DNA of 64,000 nt from Mrakia gelida (lineage: Eukaryota > Basidiomycota > Tremellomycetes > Cystofilobasidiales > Mrakiaceae), in NCBI GenBank assembly GCA_024345305.1, contig BRON01000003.1:1054001-1118000 (forward strand), read 5' to 3'. Of the stretch, positions 33,901-47,595 are shown one piece after another. The position numbers were made by a program, and so were the translations under genes. Under the pieces are notes generated by a model. It had not been told where the DNA came from, searched no databases, and saw nothing but the letters and a program-made list of their open reading frames with translations. Every line of letters begins with the position of its first letter. Within the stretch, counting starts at the first letter, position 1.

Positions 33901-36220
33901 CTTCGCTGGGGACGCGACGGCGCTGAAGACGAGTTTCCTGGCCGATCCGGGAGTGTTGGGCTTTCCCTTGGAAGGGATGGGAGCGAGAGGTTTGGCTGGC
34001 GAGTCGAAGATGGATCGAGGCGTGGGAGCGGGCTTGACTTTGGCTGCTGAGGAAGCGGTAGGACGAGTGACGGAGGATTCGAGAGGTCGAGTAGGGGTAG
34101 GAGGAACGTAGGCTCCGAGGGACTTCCTGGGAGATTTGGCGGGGGATTTGGAGGAGAGGGAGAGGGAGGATCGACCGAAGAGAGGTTGTTGTTGCTGAGC
34201 GGGAGGAGCGGGAGCTGGTACGACGTCGTTGCTGGCAAAGATTCCTCCTCGAGCGACGGTGAAATCCATTCCTCCAGCCTCGGTGTCCATGTTGTCCTCC
34301 TCTTCGTCGTCGTCTCGGTCGAAGATGCTTCGTCGAGTGGTGTTGTCCTCCTCCCTCCTCTGCATGATCAACCCTCCCACCGCGACCGTCTCGTCCATAT
34401 CCATCTCTCCACCCTCATCACTATCCTCCTCCTCTTCTTCCTCTCCACCCTCGGCAGGTCGACTCGAGATGATCCCTCCCATGACTCGCGTCATATCCAT
34501 CGTCGACCCTTCGTCCATGTCGTCCTCTCCAGCACCCTCATCGCTCCTCTCGATGATCCCTCCAATCACTCGAGTGAAGTCCATCTCCGACCCACTCTCC
34601 TCTCCTTCCTCAACACCATCTCCATCCCACCTCATCTCCTCCTCAGCAGCAGCAGCAGCTCTCCTCGCGGCAGCAGACCCGAGGACAGGTCCAGGTCCTC
34701 CTCCTCCTCCCTCGACGGCGGCAGCGCTCTTGGACCAAGCAGCCATCCTCTCGGCTTCCTGCTCCTCGATAGCGTACCCGAGACTGGCTCGAACGTTCTT
34801 GGCAGCCGTAGCAGGAGCGGAAGTAGGGATGATCCCTCCCGTCGCGACGGTGAAGTCCATCGTCTTGTCGTCCGGATCGAGACTGTCGAGGCCGCCATCG
34901 TCGTCCTCGTCGGAGTCTCCGTCCTCGGTAGAAGCGGAAGGAGAGGTAGGGTGGGTGAGGGATTGACGTTTGTTGGTAGAGGGGAGGGGAGGTTGAGCGG
35001 AGATGATGCCTCCGTGAACTTGAGTTTCGTCCATGTTGTCGAGGGACATGTCTCCGTCTTCCTCCTCGGACTGCTCGTCTTCCTCATCCTGCTGGACGAC
35101 AATGGTGGGAGGGTTGGGGATTCCGAAGGTGAAGGGAGTTCCGGAGGACGAGGTCGAGTTGTTTCCCTCGAAGGGAGGGGAGGGAGGACCGTCGAGCTGG
35201 AAGCTGTTGAATCCTCCATCGTTCTGCTGCTGCTCCTCCTCCTCTTCCTCATCCGACTCGATGTCCATATCGACGCTTCCCTCCGAGACGGCCGAGCTTC
35301 GTCGAGAGTTGGACGAGGTAGGAACGAACCCGACGGCCGCTGCTGGCTTGGTGAAAGCCTCGACTCCTTGGACGCTCGCTCGTCGAGAGTGACCTCCTGC
35401 TCCTCCGGCGGATGAGCGACGTCGAGAGGTGGTGGGAGCGGGCTCAGGAGCTCCAAAGATGTTGGAGGTGGCGGTAGCGAGAGGAAGGGGAGCTGGGGCT
35501 TGTTGTTGTTGGGAGGATTGGGAGGAGACGGAGGATTGGGATTGGGAGAGTTGGTTGGCGGAAGGGTCGATTTCGAACATCCTAGAGAGCGAGAAAAGCG
35601 TGTCCAGGTCAGCTCTGTCTTCCTGTCTTCCTACTGCGATAGTTCGGAGACGAGAAGGACTTACCTAACGTGAGCATGAGCCGCAAAGCTGACTCTCCTC
35701 CTGAACCTCATCGTGGTCGACTCCGTTCCTCCTCCAATGAACTGAGTATCCCCATCCTCGTCGTCCTGCCCTTGACCATCCATGTTGTTGTAGTTGTAGG
35801 TCTGAGTATCATCTTGGTTGTACTGCTTGAGAATCGACTTCCTCGGGGCCTGAAAAACGTCAACAAGAACGAACGAAGAAGGAAGGAGTTCAGCTCGAGT
35901 CTCGACCTTCCTTCCCTTCCTTCTCCTCACTTCCTCCCATCCATCCACCCACCCCAAGCCAGATCAAGAAAAGAACGTAGACCCACGAGAGATCTCCTCG
36001 CCATCTTCTTGGGAGTCAACTTGATCTTGAGGGATGAGGATGCTCCCATGAGTTCCGCTCCTCCAATGGAAGCTGCTCTTCCCTTCCCCTTCCCCTTCGT
36101 CGATCCAAGACCATCCGTTCGGTTCTCCTGCTCAGAGGCACCGCCGAAGGTGACTCCACCAGAGGAGAGTGATTTACGAGAGCGAGGAGACCGTTTGGCG
36201 AGGGATTGCTGGTCCGACAT
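30941..36220 (-). CDS. SPC7: kinetochore scaffold Spc7/Spc105/KNL1
   Basis: This is the outer-kinetochore scaffold that binds PP1, recruits Bub1/Bub3 through phosphorylated MELT motifs, and binds the Mis12 complex through its C-terminus. The ATG at 36220 gives MSDQQSLAKRSPRSRKSL. Exon 2 contains the PP1-docking motifs SILK (APRKSILKQY) and RVSF (FRRRVSFAAHAHVR). A very long third exon (about 33190-35585) holds at least six MELT-like repeats with a conserved GG-Ile/Leu tail (such as MDFTVATGGII and MDMTRVMGGII). It then becomes Pro/Ser-rich. Later exons show the Spc7 signature (PVSLGQFLDMTGLTFMD) with MHPRRRST, coiled coil (YLKVYSHLLIKRRWREWRLD, RHEALRLQLEQERQKVAEV) and a C-terminal globular part ending CLEAVERYK at 30941. 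About eleven exons are visible. It is in tandem with AIP1. Confidence 0.93.
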
Positions 36221-36730
36221 GGCGAGATAAGAAGAAGGGGAGGAGGGGGAAGGAAGGAAGGAGGTGAGGTCGAGGGTTGTTGTTTGCTCTTCTGCTTCTC
36301 TTCTTGTCTAGGGTGAGGATGGTGAAGAGGTGTTTGTGAGAGTAGAGTGAGTGCTCGACTCGAAGGAGAGGCGGATGGGGGTAGTCGAGGAACCCTTGGT
36401 TGGCGAGGGGAAGGAGAGGGACTAGGGAAGGGGGTTGTTGATGGTTGGGTTCGAAAGGAGGAGCGTGGCGAAAGAAAAAGAAAACGCGTCCTCGTTTTCG
36501 TTTTTGATTCCGGGTCGCTTTTTCACTTCACGTCACTGCTGAATGTGCCTTGCGTGGAGATTCTCTCGCTCTGAATTCGAAAGCCGAAAAAAAGTGGTTT
36601 GTTCCATCGATGTCGCTCGCGTGTCCGGTCGTCGCGCGTCTCGCTCTCGCTCTCCCACTTCTCTCCAAACACGAGCCATCTCATCCCCTCCTCTCAAGCC
36701 CAAAGCTCTAAGCAAAGCGTACCCCGTCAT
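36221..36730. promoter_or_regulatory. SPC7 upstream region and AIP1 3' flank
   Basis: This 510-bp spacer lies between two genes on the same strand. The plus-strand sequence has G-rich runs near SPC7 and a TTTTCGTTTTTG stretch near 36500. I see no gene. Confidence 0.5.
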
Positions 36731-39719
36731 CTAAGCATGGAACACCACGTCGAACACCCTAACGACCGCGTCCGCTCCTCCACTAGCGATCCTCTTATCT
36801 CCCAACCACTCGACTCCGTACGCTCCTCCAGAGTGGGCGTTCTGTACGAAGCGAAACGAGGAAACGAGTCAGGAAAGGGTCGAGGAAAGACGTCTCGGAC
36901 CACAGAGCGTCCAGCACTCGAAGGACGCGGAAGGGAGGCAAATCAAACTCACCGCAATCTTGATGCTTCTCAGCGGCTTCTCAACACTCCAGACGAAGAC
37001 GTTCGTATCGAGCGACGACGAAGCGCAGTGCTTTCCAGAAGGCGAGAAGCGGAGAGAGGTGATTCGACCGGTGTGAGATGCCCAGCGAGAGGAGATTTTG
37101 ATCTGCGGAGGACGAACGAACGAGCGAAAGCAAAATGCGGTCAGCTCGCGTCCATGTTTCCACACAAAAGAAGAGAGCGTAAAGTGGACGTACCTTCTTC
37201 TCCTTGACATCGTAGACCTGGATCTTTCCCGAAGACTGCGAGAAGAGAAAGCGAGGAAAGAAGAGAAGGGAGAAGGGGACGGTCAGCGAGGTCAAGGGAG
37301 GCGAAGCTAAACGGGTCTCGTTTTCGTCCGAAGCGAAGACGAGTGGGACCGGGGACAGAACGAAGGTGGATGGGTCCTCACATCACCAGCAGCGAGAAGG
37401 TCCCCTTCGGGACTGAAGTCCAACGCGTAAACGGCTCCATTGTTCTCCGAGAACGTCACCACCGGCGCGTCCGAGCTGAACTTCTCGATGCTCGATCCGA
37501 GGGAGAAGAGTTGAATGGTTTTGGACTGACAACGAACAAAACAAAAGAGCGGAGTCAGGCTCGGAACGAAAGAAGCGAAGAGGGAGAGGAGAGGAAGGAA
37601 AGGGAAGGGAAGGCGTAACCGAGGACAGGAAGAACGAAAGCTTCGACTCACCTCAAACCCAACAGCCACGACGATCTCCTCCCCACTCTTCCCAGCCGCA
37701 ACACTGAGAACCTTCTCTCCCTTGAACAGCCTCGAAGCGATCTTCTTGCCCTTGGAGAGAACGTCGACCCCCTCGGTGGTGGCGACGAGGACGAACTCTC
37801 CTCCTGGAGTCGAGACGAGATCGGTGGGTTGAGCGGAGGTGGGGACGGAGTTGGTGCTGTCGTTGTTGTTGGAGCGAAACAAAAGCGAGTCAGCTTCACT
37901 TCCTTGAAAGGAGAGGACTACACGAGCCTAGTAGTTCGAAGGTCGAAGGCCAAAGAGAAGACGGAGAAAACGCGCGACTCACGAGAACCCCTCCCCTCCC
38001 TTAATCTCCCTCACACAATCATCCCACCCAGCCGTCCAAACGCTCCCCGCCTCCCCAGCCGCAACACCCACCACCTGTCCCTTATGTCCAGCTCCTCCAC
38101 CGACAGCCTCCCACTCCCCTTCCTCCTTGAAGCTCTTGACCCCTCCGTCGAAGCTTCCAGCCCAGAACGTCTTGTCTTCGCTGACTCCAACGGCAGTGAT
38201 CCCCTTGGAGGGACCCCAGAGGGAGACGACCTGCTCAGGCGCACGAGTATCGAGGATGTTGAGCGCTCCGGAGAGGGAGACGGACGCGAGGGTCGCGGGG
38301 GTGAGGAAGGTGAGTCCGAGTTGTTGGGTTGAGGTTGAGTCGGAGGAGGAGCTCGAGGAGAGGTTGAAGGTCGTGGTGGGTTGGAGGGTGGAAGAGGAGT
38401 AGAGTTGGACGATGGAGGAAGCGGAGGAAGTGGCGAGGAGGGAGGAGTCAGGGGACCAGGCGAGGGAGTACTGTTTGAGAAGAGACGCGTCGAAAGAGAG
38501 GGGACGAATGAGCTTGATGAGAGGGAGGAATGGGAGACGAGGATGAGGGAAAACGGATGCTGAGACACTCACGAGAGATCCAGCTGATGCACCACCAGAG
38601 AGTTCTCCCTTGATTTCACCCTCAGCTCCGTCGTAGAGGAAGACTTTCCCGTCGGAACCAACGGAGGCGAGGAGGTCTCCGTCCGGCGAGAAGCCGACGT
38701 CGTTGACGAAGGAGGTGTGGGATTTGATGACCTGCAAGCGCAGGAGGAAAAGACGAGATCATCAGCATGCGAAGTACTGAGGAACTGTGCTGAAGAAAGG
38801 ACGAGGACGCACCTTTGAGAACTTGTAAGGAACTCCCGTCAAGAGAGCGATGGTCCCGTCGTCTCCTCCAGTCGCGGCTCTGAAAGGTCGCTTGGATCGG
38901 ATGGAAACGGCGTTGATGGCCTTGTTGTGTCCGAGGATCTCTCCACAGGATGAACCAGAGTCGGCGAGGAAGGCACGTCCGAAGCTGAGGGGAGGAGGAG
39001 GAGAAGGAGAGAGGGAGGGAAGGAAGGTCAGAGCTCGCGTTCAGGGGTCAAAGGGAAGGAAGGAGAGCTTGAGACGAGGTGGATGGTGTTCAGAGCTCTA
39101 CGAAAGCTCGCTCCTGGCTTGTCTATGCCTCAGCATCACTCCAGAGCTGGCTAAGAAGCCTGACACGAAGAAGAACGAGCTGAACTCACCTCTCTCTTCC
39201 TTCTCCCACTGCGATGACCCGCTTGGACTCCCCGTCCCAAGCGAGATCGTTGACCTTTCCACCGAGGCATCCCTTCATCTCGATCTTCAAGACCTGCTCA
39301 GTCCCAGCGACGTCCCAGATCCTGACTGTTCCCGAGGTGTCTGCTGAGGCGACGTAGTAACCTGAGGGAGAGAGTCGAGCGACGGTGGCAGGGGAGTTGT
39401 GTTGAGTGTAAGTCGTGGAAGCAGAGAGTTGACGAAGATCTCGAAGGACGACAGTCTTGTCGTTGGTGTACACGAGTTTGGAGCCGTCGGTAGAAGCGGA
39501 AAGCTTGGTAGCTCGACCTCTGGATGCGGGGAGAGGGAGGATGGGACGAGGAGAAAGGAGAGAAGGAGGGAAGGAGAGATGGTCAGCTCGACGCTCGCTT
39601 CGCCCTTCCTTCTCTTCGTTCGTCGCTCACGTCCTTCCAGAAAAGATATGAGGAGTCGCCAAGACTTACCTAGTTACTCCAGGTGCAGGAGGGTAGATTC
39701 CAGCTTTAGTGAAGGACAT
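36731..39719 (-). CDS. AIP1: actin-interacting protein 1 (WDR1 homologue)
   Basis: This is the double seven-bladed WD40 protein that works with cofilin to sever and disassemble actin filaments at cortical patches. The ATG at 39719 gives [19 protein letters not shown], matching the family's start. Blades read [113 protein letters not shown] and [20 protein letters not shown]. The last exon gives [18 protein letters not shown] and [16 protein letters not shown] with its stop at 36731-36733. About nine exons are visible. It is divergent from the DAHP synthase gene with a 328-bp gap. Confidence 0.92.
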
Positions 39720-40047
39720 GGCTTCAGCGAGAAGAGGTGGTGAGGGGAAGGAAAGAAGGAGATGGACGTCGTTAGGAGGTGACCGTGACAGCGAGGGCTG
39801 CGATCCAAATCGAGCCCACAATTTCGAGAAAAAAATCACAGACAGCCAGGAAAGCCAACTCAAAGCAGTCTTCTCCATATATCTGCCTTCTCGTTGAAGG
39901 ATAAAACCAGGATAGATCGGCAATCAAACGATGCCGAGCCTAGGAAGGGGAGGGAGTCATGTTGGACCTTCTCTCCTCCACTTTTTTGGTCTTCAACTCT
40001 TCAACGACCATCAACTCCTTCCCTCTTTCTCTCCAACGTACTCGATT
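39720..40047. promoter_or_regulatory. shared upstream region of AIP1 and DAHP synthase
   Basis: This 328-bp interval between divergent start codons contains both 5' UTRs. No specific binding motif was recognised. Confidence 0.45.
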
Positions 40048-42916
<2,869 letters not shown>

Positions 42917-43274
42917 TGATGAGTCTTTGGATGAAGAAGGAGAGCGAGGGGGTGGGTGAGAGACGAGCGGGAGAGAGGTGAGAAGAGCGGGTTTCTCGCG
43001 CATGTTTTGAAGGGGAGAGGGAGAAGAGGGTAGCCTGGAGGGTTAGGGCGAGGTTCGTTGAACTCAGAGCGAGAAAAAATGCGACGAAAAGACGGGCCAA
43101 AAAAGACGAAGCGCGAGCCTCCGACGTCGAGCTCGCCTTCCCTCTATCCACCACCATCCCCCTTCTTCCCTTCTTTCGCAGATCCAGCTCCTTCTCGTCT
43201 GTCTCGCTCTTCAGACTCTTCTCATCCAAATCCCGTCCTCGAATTCCACTCTTCTCCTCTCTCTTCCCCTTCCC
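42917..43274. other. spacer between DAHP synthase and the F-box-like gene
   Basis: It holds the 3' UTR of the DAHP synthase gene and the upstream region of the next gene. I see no supported frame. Confidence 0.45.
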
Positions 43275-45151
43275 ATGTCGACGAAACTCGAAGCTCCACC
43301 TTCTCGTCCGATTCCCTCCAACATGTTCGTCCCTCCTTCCCTCTCCCTTTCTCCCTCCTCCTCCTCCCCCGCTGACTTCCTCCTTTTTATATGCGCAGGC
43401 CCACCTCCTCTCTCCCCTCCAGCATCCTTTCCTCAATCGCCTCTTTCCTTTCGTTCCCTTCCTCTCCTGCCTTCATCGACAACGAAGGCCATCTCCAACG
43501 ACGACCGAACCGCCACGGCCTTCGACCTCAAGTCGGGTTCGATCTCACAGGAAGACCTCCCTTCTCCTCTTCCTCTTCCAGTGGACCTTCCTCTTCGTCG
43601 TCATCATCTGCGTCGACTTCGTCTCAAGCGAAGAAGAACCAAGCCAACAGAGGAGGAGGAGGAGATCCGAGAGGGTTGGCAGCGTTCAGCTCGGTTTCAA
43701 AGTCGTTCAGGGAGGTCGCCTTGCCTTTCTCGTTTCGACACATCGCAGTAGGAGGAGAGAAGAAGGGGACGGTCAAGATGTTGATTCTACAGGAGGAGGT
43801 TTGCAAGTGGGTTAGGTCAGTACGGTACGGGCGAGGGAGGGAAGAACGAACGGAGGAAACGTCGAAGCTCACCCCCCCTCCCTCGTCGTCCAGATCCCTT
43901 CACATCGAGCATCCCAACCCCTCTAAACCAGGCCTCGAATCCACCCTCCTCTACCTCCCTCGTCTCCTCTCCCGAACCCCCAACCTCACCTCCCTCTCCT
44001 TCCACCTTCCTCCTTGCCGTCTCCCCTCCAACTCCAACCCCAACTCCATCTCCGCTTCCTGCAACCTCCAACTCCTCCAGATTCCCTCCACGGCCCTCCC
44101 GAACCTCACCTCCCTCGCGATCCATCATCAGACCTGCTCGGCATGTATCGATCATCTCCTCAACGGTCTCTCCCTCGGCAACAGAGTCCAGCATCTGCTT
44201 GTGACCGGGCTGGTGGATCATTTCGACGCGACGGTGGAGACGCTCCCGGAGCCAGGGACGGGGAAGGGGAGGCTGGAGACGTTCGTTTGGGTGCAGATTG
44301 AGTTTGGGTTCTTTGGTGCTGGAGGAGGGTCGGCTGGAAGTCAGGGTGGGAATGAGAGCGAGGGCAAGATGACGACGGCTGGGATGGTGAAGCTGCTGGC
44401 GAAGAGGTGTGGGGAGTCGTTGGTCGATGTGAGGTTGTTTTCGGTACAGTTGGATTCGTTGCTTGTTGAGGAACCGAGGGGAGATGATGGAGGAGCGAAG
44501 GATGGGGTGTTCAACGAGGAGGTGAGTGTCGATTCCTTTCTCGCGAGACGAAGGAGAGAGAGGGAGGGAGGGAGAAAGAGACGCGAGGTCGCTAACCCTC
44601 GTTCGACGCGTCGTCGTCTTCAGTTCCAATCCCTTCTCTCCTTTTCCCCTCTCCTCCCCAACCTCTCCCACCTCGACATCGGTCTCTCCTCCGTCCATCG
44701 TCTCTATCGCTGGCCAGGTTACTACCCCCTCAACCCAACTCTCCCAACCACCAACACCAACAACGCCTCCCTCCTCCTCTCCCACCGCAAAGATCACCGC
44801 TTCCACTCCACCCTCAACTGGTCCTCCTACCTCCTCGCCCAACAAAATTGGAACCGAAAAGTCATCGATGCGCTGCGAGACGCGTTCCCGAAGTTGAAGT
44901 GGAGCGTGTTGGAGACGGTGGTGGAGGAGTTTGAAGGGCCGACGGGGTGGAACGAGGCGATGGAGGATGTGTGGGAGATGAGGGAGTTGGCGCCGAGGGG
45001 GAGGGTGGCTTGGGAGGTGGTACCTGAAGAGGAGGGCGGGTGGGATGGGGACGGAGAGGGGAAGAGGAGGGAGGTTGGAGGAGGGGTGAAGAGAGAGAAG
45101 GGGATGGGGAGCTTGGTCGTTTACCCGGTGGAGGGGTTGGAGTTGAGGTGA
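43275..45151 (+). CDS. F-box/LRR-like protein
   Basis: A substrate adaptor of an SCF ubiquitin ligase is the likely role, judged from architecture only. Two starts are possible. An ATG at 43275 (MSTKLEAPPSRPIPSNM) needs splicing from a weak GTTCGT donor at 43325 to the GCGCAG acceptor near 43398. An ATG at 43391 gives MRRPTSSLPSSILSSIASF without that intron. Both feed one frame: an F-box-like N-terminus (LPSSILSSIASFLSF, then AFSSVSKSFREVALPFSF), followed by leucine-rich segments (LPRLLSRTPNLTSLSFHLP, ALPNLTSLAIHHQTCSACID, LLPNLSHLDIGLSSVHRLY). One intron lies near 44522-44622. The end is VVYPVEGLELR at 45151. The C-terminus has a Gly/Glu-rich low-complexity stretch. Confidence 0.65.
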
Positions 45152-45650
45152 GGTTCGAGCCTTGGGTGGAGGTTCTATTTTTGCTACCTTTGGCTTTGAT
45201 ACGCATGGTTGTCTTCACTCGCTCACGGACGCGAAGGAAAGGAAAGACCTACGCGTCGACGACCCTGATCGATCTTCGTTTGATCGCTCGGATGTCTCTT
45301 CCTCCCTTGTTTCCACGCAAAATCAACAGTTCTACCCATCTGAACTGCTTTTCATAGCCCGTCTCAGTTCTTTAAAGACCCAGCAGCGAACGCCAGTCTG
45401 GAAACCGATTTGAAGAGCAATCGCTCGTTCGACGCGTCCGTTTCGGAGCGCTCCTACAGATTTTCTGGGGTTGAAGATCTTCGTCTGAGGCGATGATCGG
45501 GAAGATGAGATGGAAATTTAACTTTGCGCCGGCAAGGCAGCTCTGAAACTATACTGCGACAAGCTCGAGCTTCACCTGTTTTGCTTCGATCTGCTCAACT
45601 CCCATCCTCCCTCTCTCCTGTTTCGGCCCCCCTTCTCCTCCTCTCCCTTG
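45152..45650. other. spacer after the F-box-like gene
   Basis: It contains a GACGCGTC octamer at 45431. No gene is recognised. Confidence 0.4.
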
Positions 45651-45657
45651 CCTCCAG

Positions 45658-45951
45658 CTCCTCTCCTACCTCCCCCCCTCGCTCTTGACTCCCGACTTCC
45701 CCACCTCCCTGCATATCCAGCGCTTCCGTCCCCCCAAGTGGTCAGCGAGCGAAAGAAACGACATCCGAGCTCAGCCCACCGAACGGAAAGGTCAACCGCG
45801 TTCCGATGCCCTCATCGGTCTGGATCAAAATCTTCGTCACAACGCGTCTCGTCAACAACAACACGACGTTCTCGCTTACTTCCTCTTCCCGCCACTGCGA
45901 CGAATCTGCAACGAGGTGGAGTCATACGAACGGGAACGAGTCGAATCTGGT
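45658..45951 (+). CDS. candidate internal exon of an unresolved plus-strand gene
   Basis: After a CTTGCCTCCAG acceptor, a frame with coding-like codon choice reads LSYLPPSLLTPDFPTSLHIQ, RFRPPKWSASERNDIRAQ and then NASRQQQHDVLAYFLFPPL and RRICNEVESYERERVES. I could not place a start or a convincing partner exon. A later plus-strand segment (about 46470-46600) reads TQASLALADTSSLGRLNLHN and ends GCACERCRGD, with three closely spaced cysteines. It could belong to the same gene. The function is unknown, and the call overlaps a minus-strand candidate. Confidence 0.3.
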
Positions 45952-46387
45952 TCGTCCCACCTCCCTCCCTTCTTTTCCTCCTCTCCCTCCCGTGGTAGTC
46001 GAACGAGGCGGCTTCTCGGACGCGTCTGGACCGTCGGCTCTGGAGGCAGGATTTGGTTGGGTAGTGGGAATGGCTGTGGATTGAGTGGGAGAAGGCTGGT
46101 TGAGGTCAGTGTGAGGCGACGAGGAGGGAGGAGGGAAGGAAGAGGGAGGGAGGTCAACGGCGACGAGCCGGGCTGAGTCGAGACGTTGACGCTTGGGTTG
46201 AGGCTCTCGAGTCGCACTCGAGAGTCTTTCGGAGAGAAGAGTAGTATGGGTTTGGAGTAGAAGGTGGGAAGCCCGGGTTGACGAGGTCCGTCGAGGTGGA
46301 ACGTCGAGGGATCGAAGGGAGTCGACGAGCTCGTCGACGTTGTTTCCGCCGCAACGAAGGCGAGGGTGAAGATCTGCTTGGGTAGCT
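45922..46387 (-). CDS. candidate terminal exon of an unresolved minus-strand gene
   Basis: Following a TCTCTGTTGCAG acceptor (minus strand, near 46388), a frame with strong third-position C bias reads QADLHPRLRCGGNNVDELVD, SLRSLDVPPRRTSSTRAS and EPQPKRQRLDSARLVAVDL. It then becomes Pro/Ser-rich and ends RFDSFPFV at 45922. No upstream exon with an ATG joins cleanly; the obvious frame hits a stop just before the donor. It may be a real gene of unknown function or a decaying one. Confidence 0.35.
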
Positions 46388-46391
46388 GCAA

Positions 46392-47595
46392 CAGAGAAAA
46401 GTGATATCAACAACAAGTCTTGCTGATCATTTTGATCTTTCTCTCGCCGCCTCACTCGACCTAGTCTAGCAGACACAAGCCTCGCTCGCTCTCGCCGACA
46501 CGTCGTCTCTCGGACGGTTAAATCTCCACAACGACCTGGGATCCACCAAAGGACACTTCCCAAACGAAGGAGCTGCACTGCATCTCCGAGGTTGTGCTTG
46601 CGAGCGTTGCCGAGGAGATGTAGCGCTGGTTTTGAGGGGTTGACGATGCGAGGAGGAACGCGACACGAACGCGGACGAAGAGGGTCCCGAAGCTGGGTTT
46701 TGGGGCTCGAGATCGATCACAAGGACTTGAGGAGGTACTGGGAGGTCTTAGAGGGGTGGCTTCGGATACGAGGTGGAATAGGGGATGGGAAGTGAGAGCA
46801 CGACGACGCGTCCGAAGTCGAGGCGCGGAAGGACACCGTCAAAGAAGCAGGTCAGTGATACGTTTCGGAGCTGACGGAATTTCATCATAAGAGCTAACTC
46901 AACGCGTTTTTTGTCCTCCAGAAACTATCGGCGGGAGTCTGAGATGAGGAGGACGCTGATACGGACGTGTCGACACGACGCGCTTCCCTCCTCCAAACGT
47001 TTTCACTCTGAGGTCCCTCGACCCCACATTTTCTTTCACATGTACCCCAGCATGGAAACCTTAACAGCTGGAGCCTATCGAATGCGTGCGAACGTGTAGA
47101 TCGAGGCATAAGCGCGTCTTCTTTCCCTTTCGCTCTCCCTTTCCTCGTTTTCTTCGTCCAAGAGCATCTAAACTGACTCAAACTTCTCTTCATCTTTTGG
47201 TGATCTATCACAGTCACCTCCCCATCGTCCACGATGCTATCGAAACATCAAAACGGGAGGAGGGAACTCACAAAGTGCTGACACGCGCCTTCTGCAATCG
47301 GAAATCAACTTTCCCTCCCCCCCCTCTTGACCCCTCAGCTTTTGGTCTTGGAGGTCTATCGGTGGGGGATCGTCTTTATCTACTGGTGAGCTACTCGGCC
47401 TTAACGTTTCATTGGAAGGGTGGTGATAGCGAGTTTAGGAAGAAGAGAGGGAAGGGGGCTAGGGGAGACGCACGCAACAGGCTAACGATTGGCCATTTAA
47501 TCCCCCAGTCTTCCCTCTTGGCTTCAAACCACATCCTTCTCCCCTTCCCTACCCTCCTCGCTATCCTCTCTACCCTTACCCTCCCCTTCCTTGCT
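46392..47595. other. unresolved interval before the Gln/Pro-rich hypothetical gene
   Basis: It contains short coding-like pieces on both strands, among them a plus-strand segment reading LEIDHKDLRRYWEVLEGWL that ends at about 46795. I could not assemble them into a gene. The right part should include the promoter and 5' UTR of the gene starting at 47596. Confidence 0.4.

Noticed and set aside
34186..35415. Long plus-strand frames opposite the acidic exon of SPC7
   Set aside because: They are antisense shadows of a GC-rich, low-complexity exon whose minus-strand product has clear Spc7 motifs.
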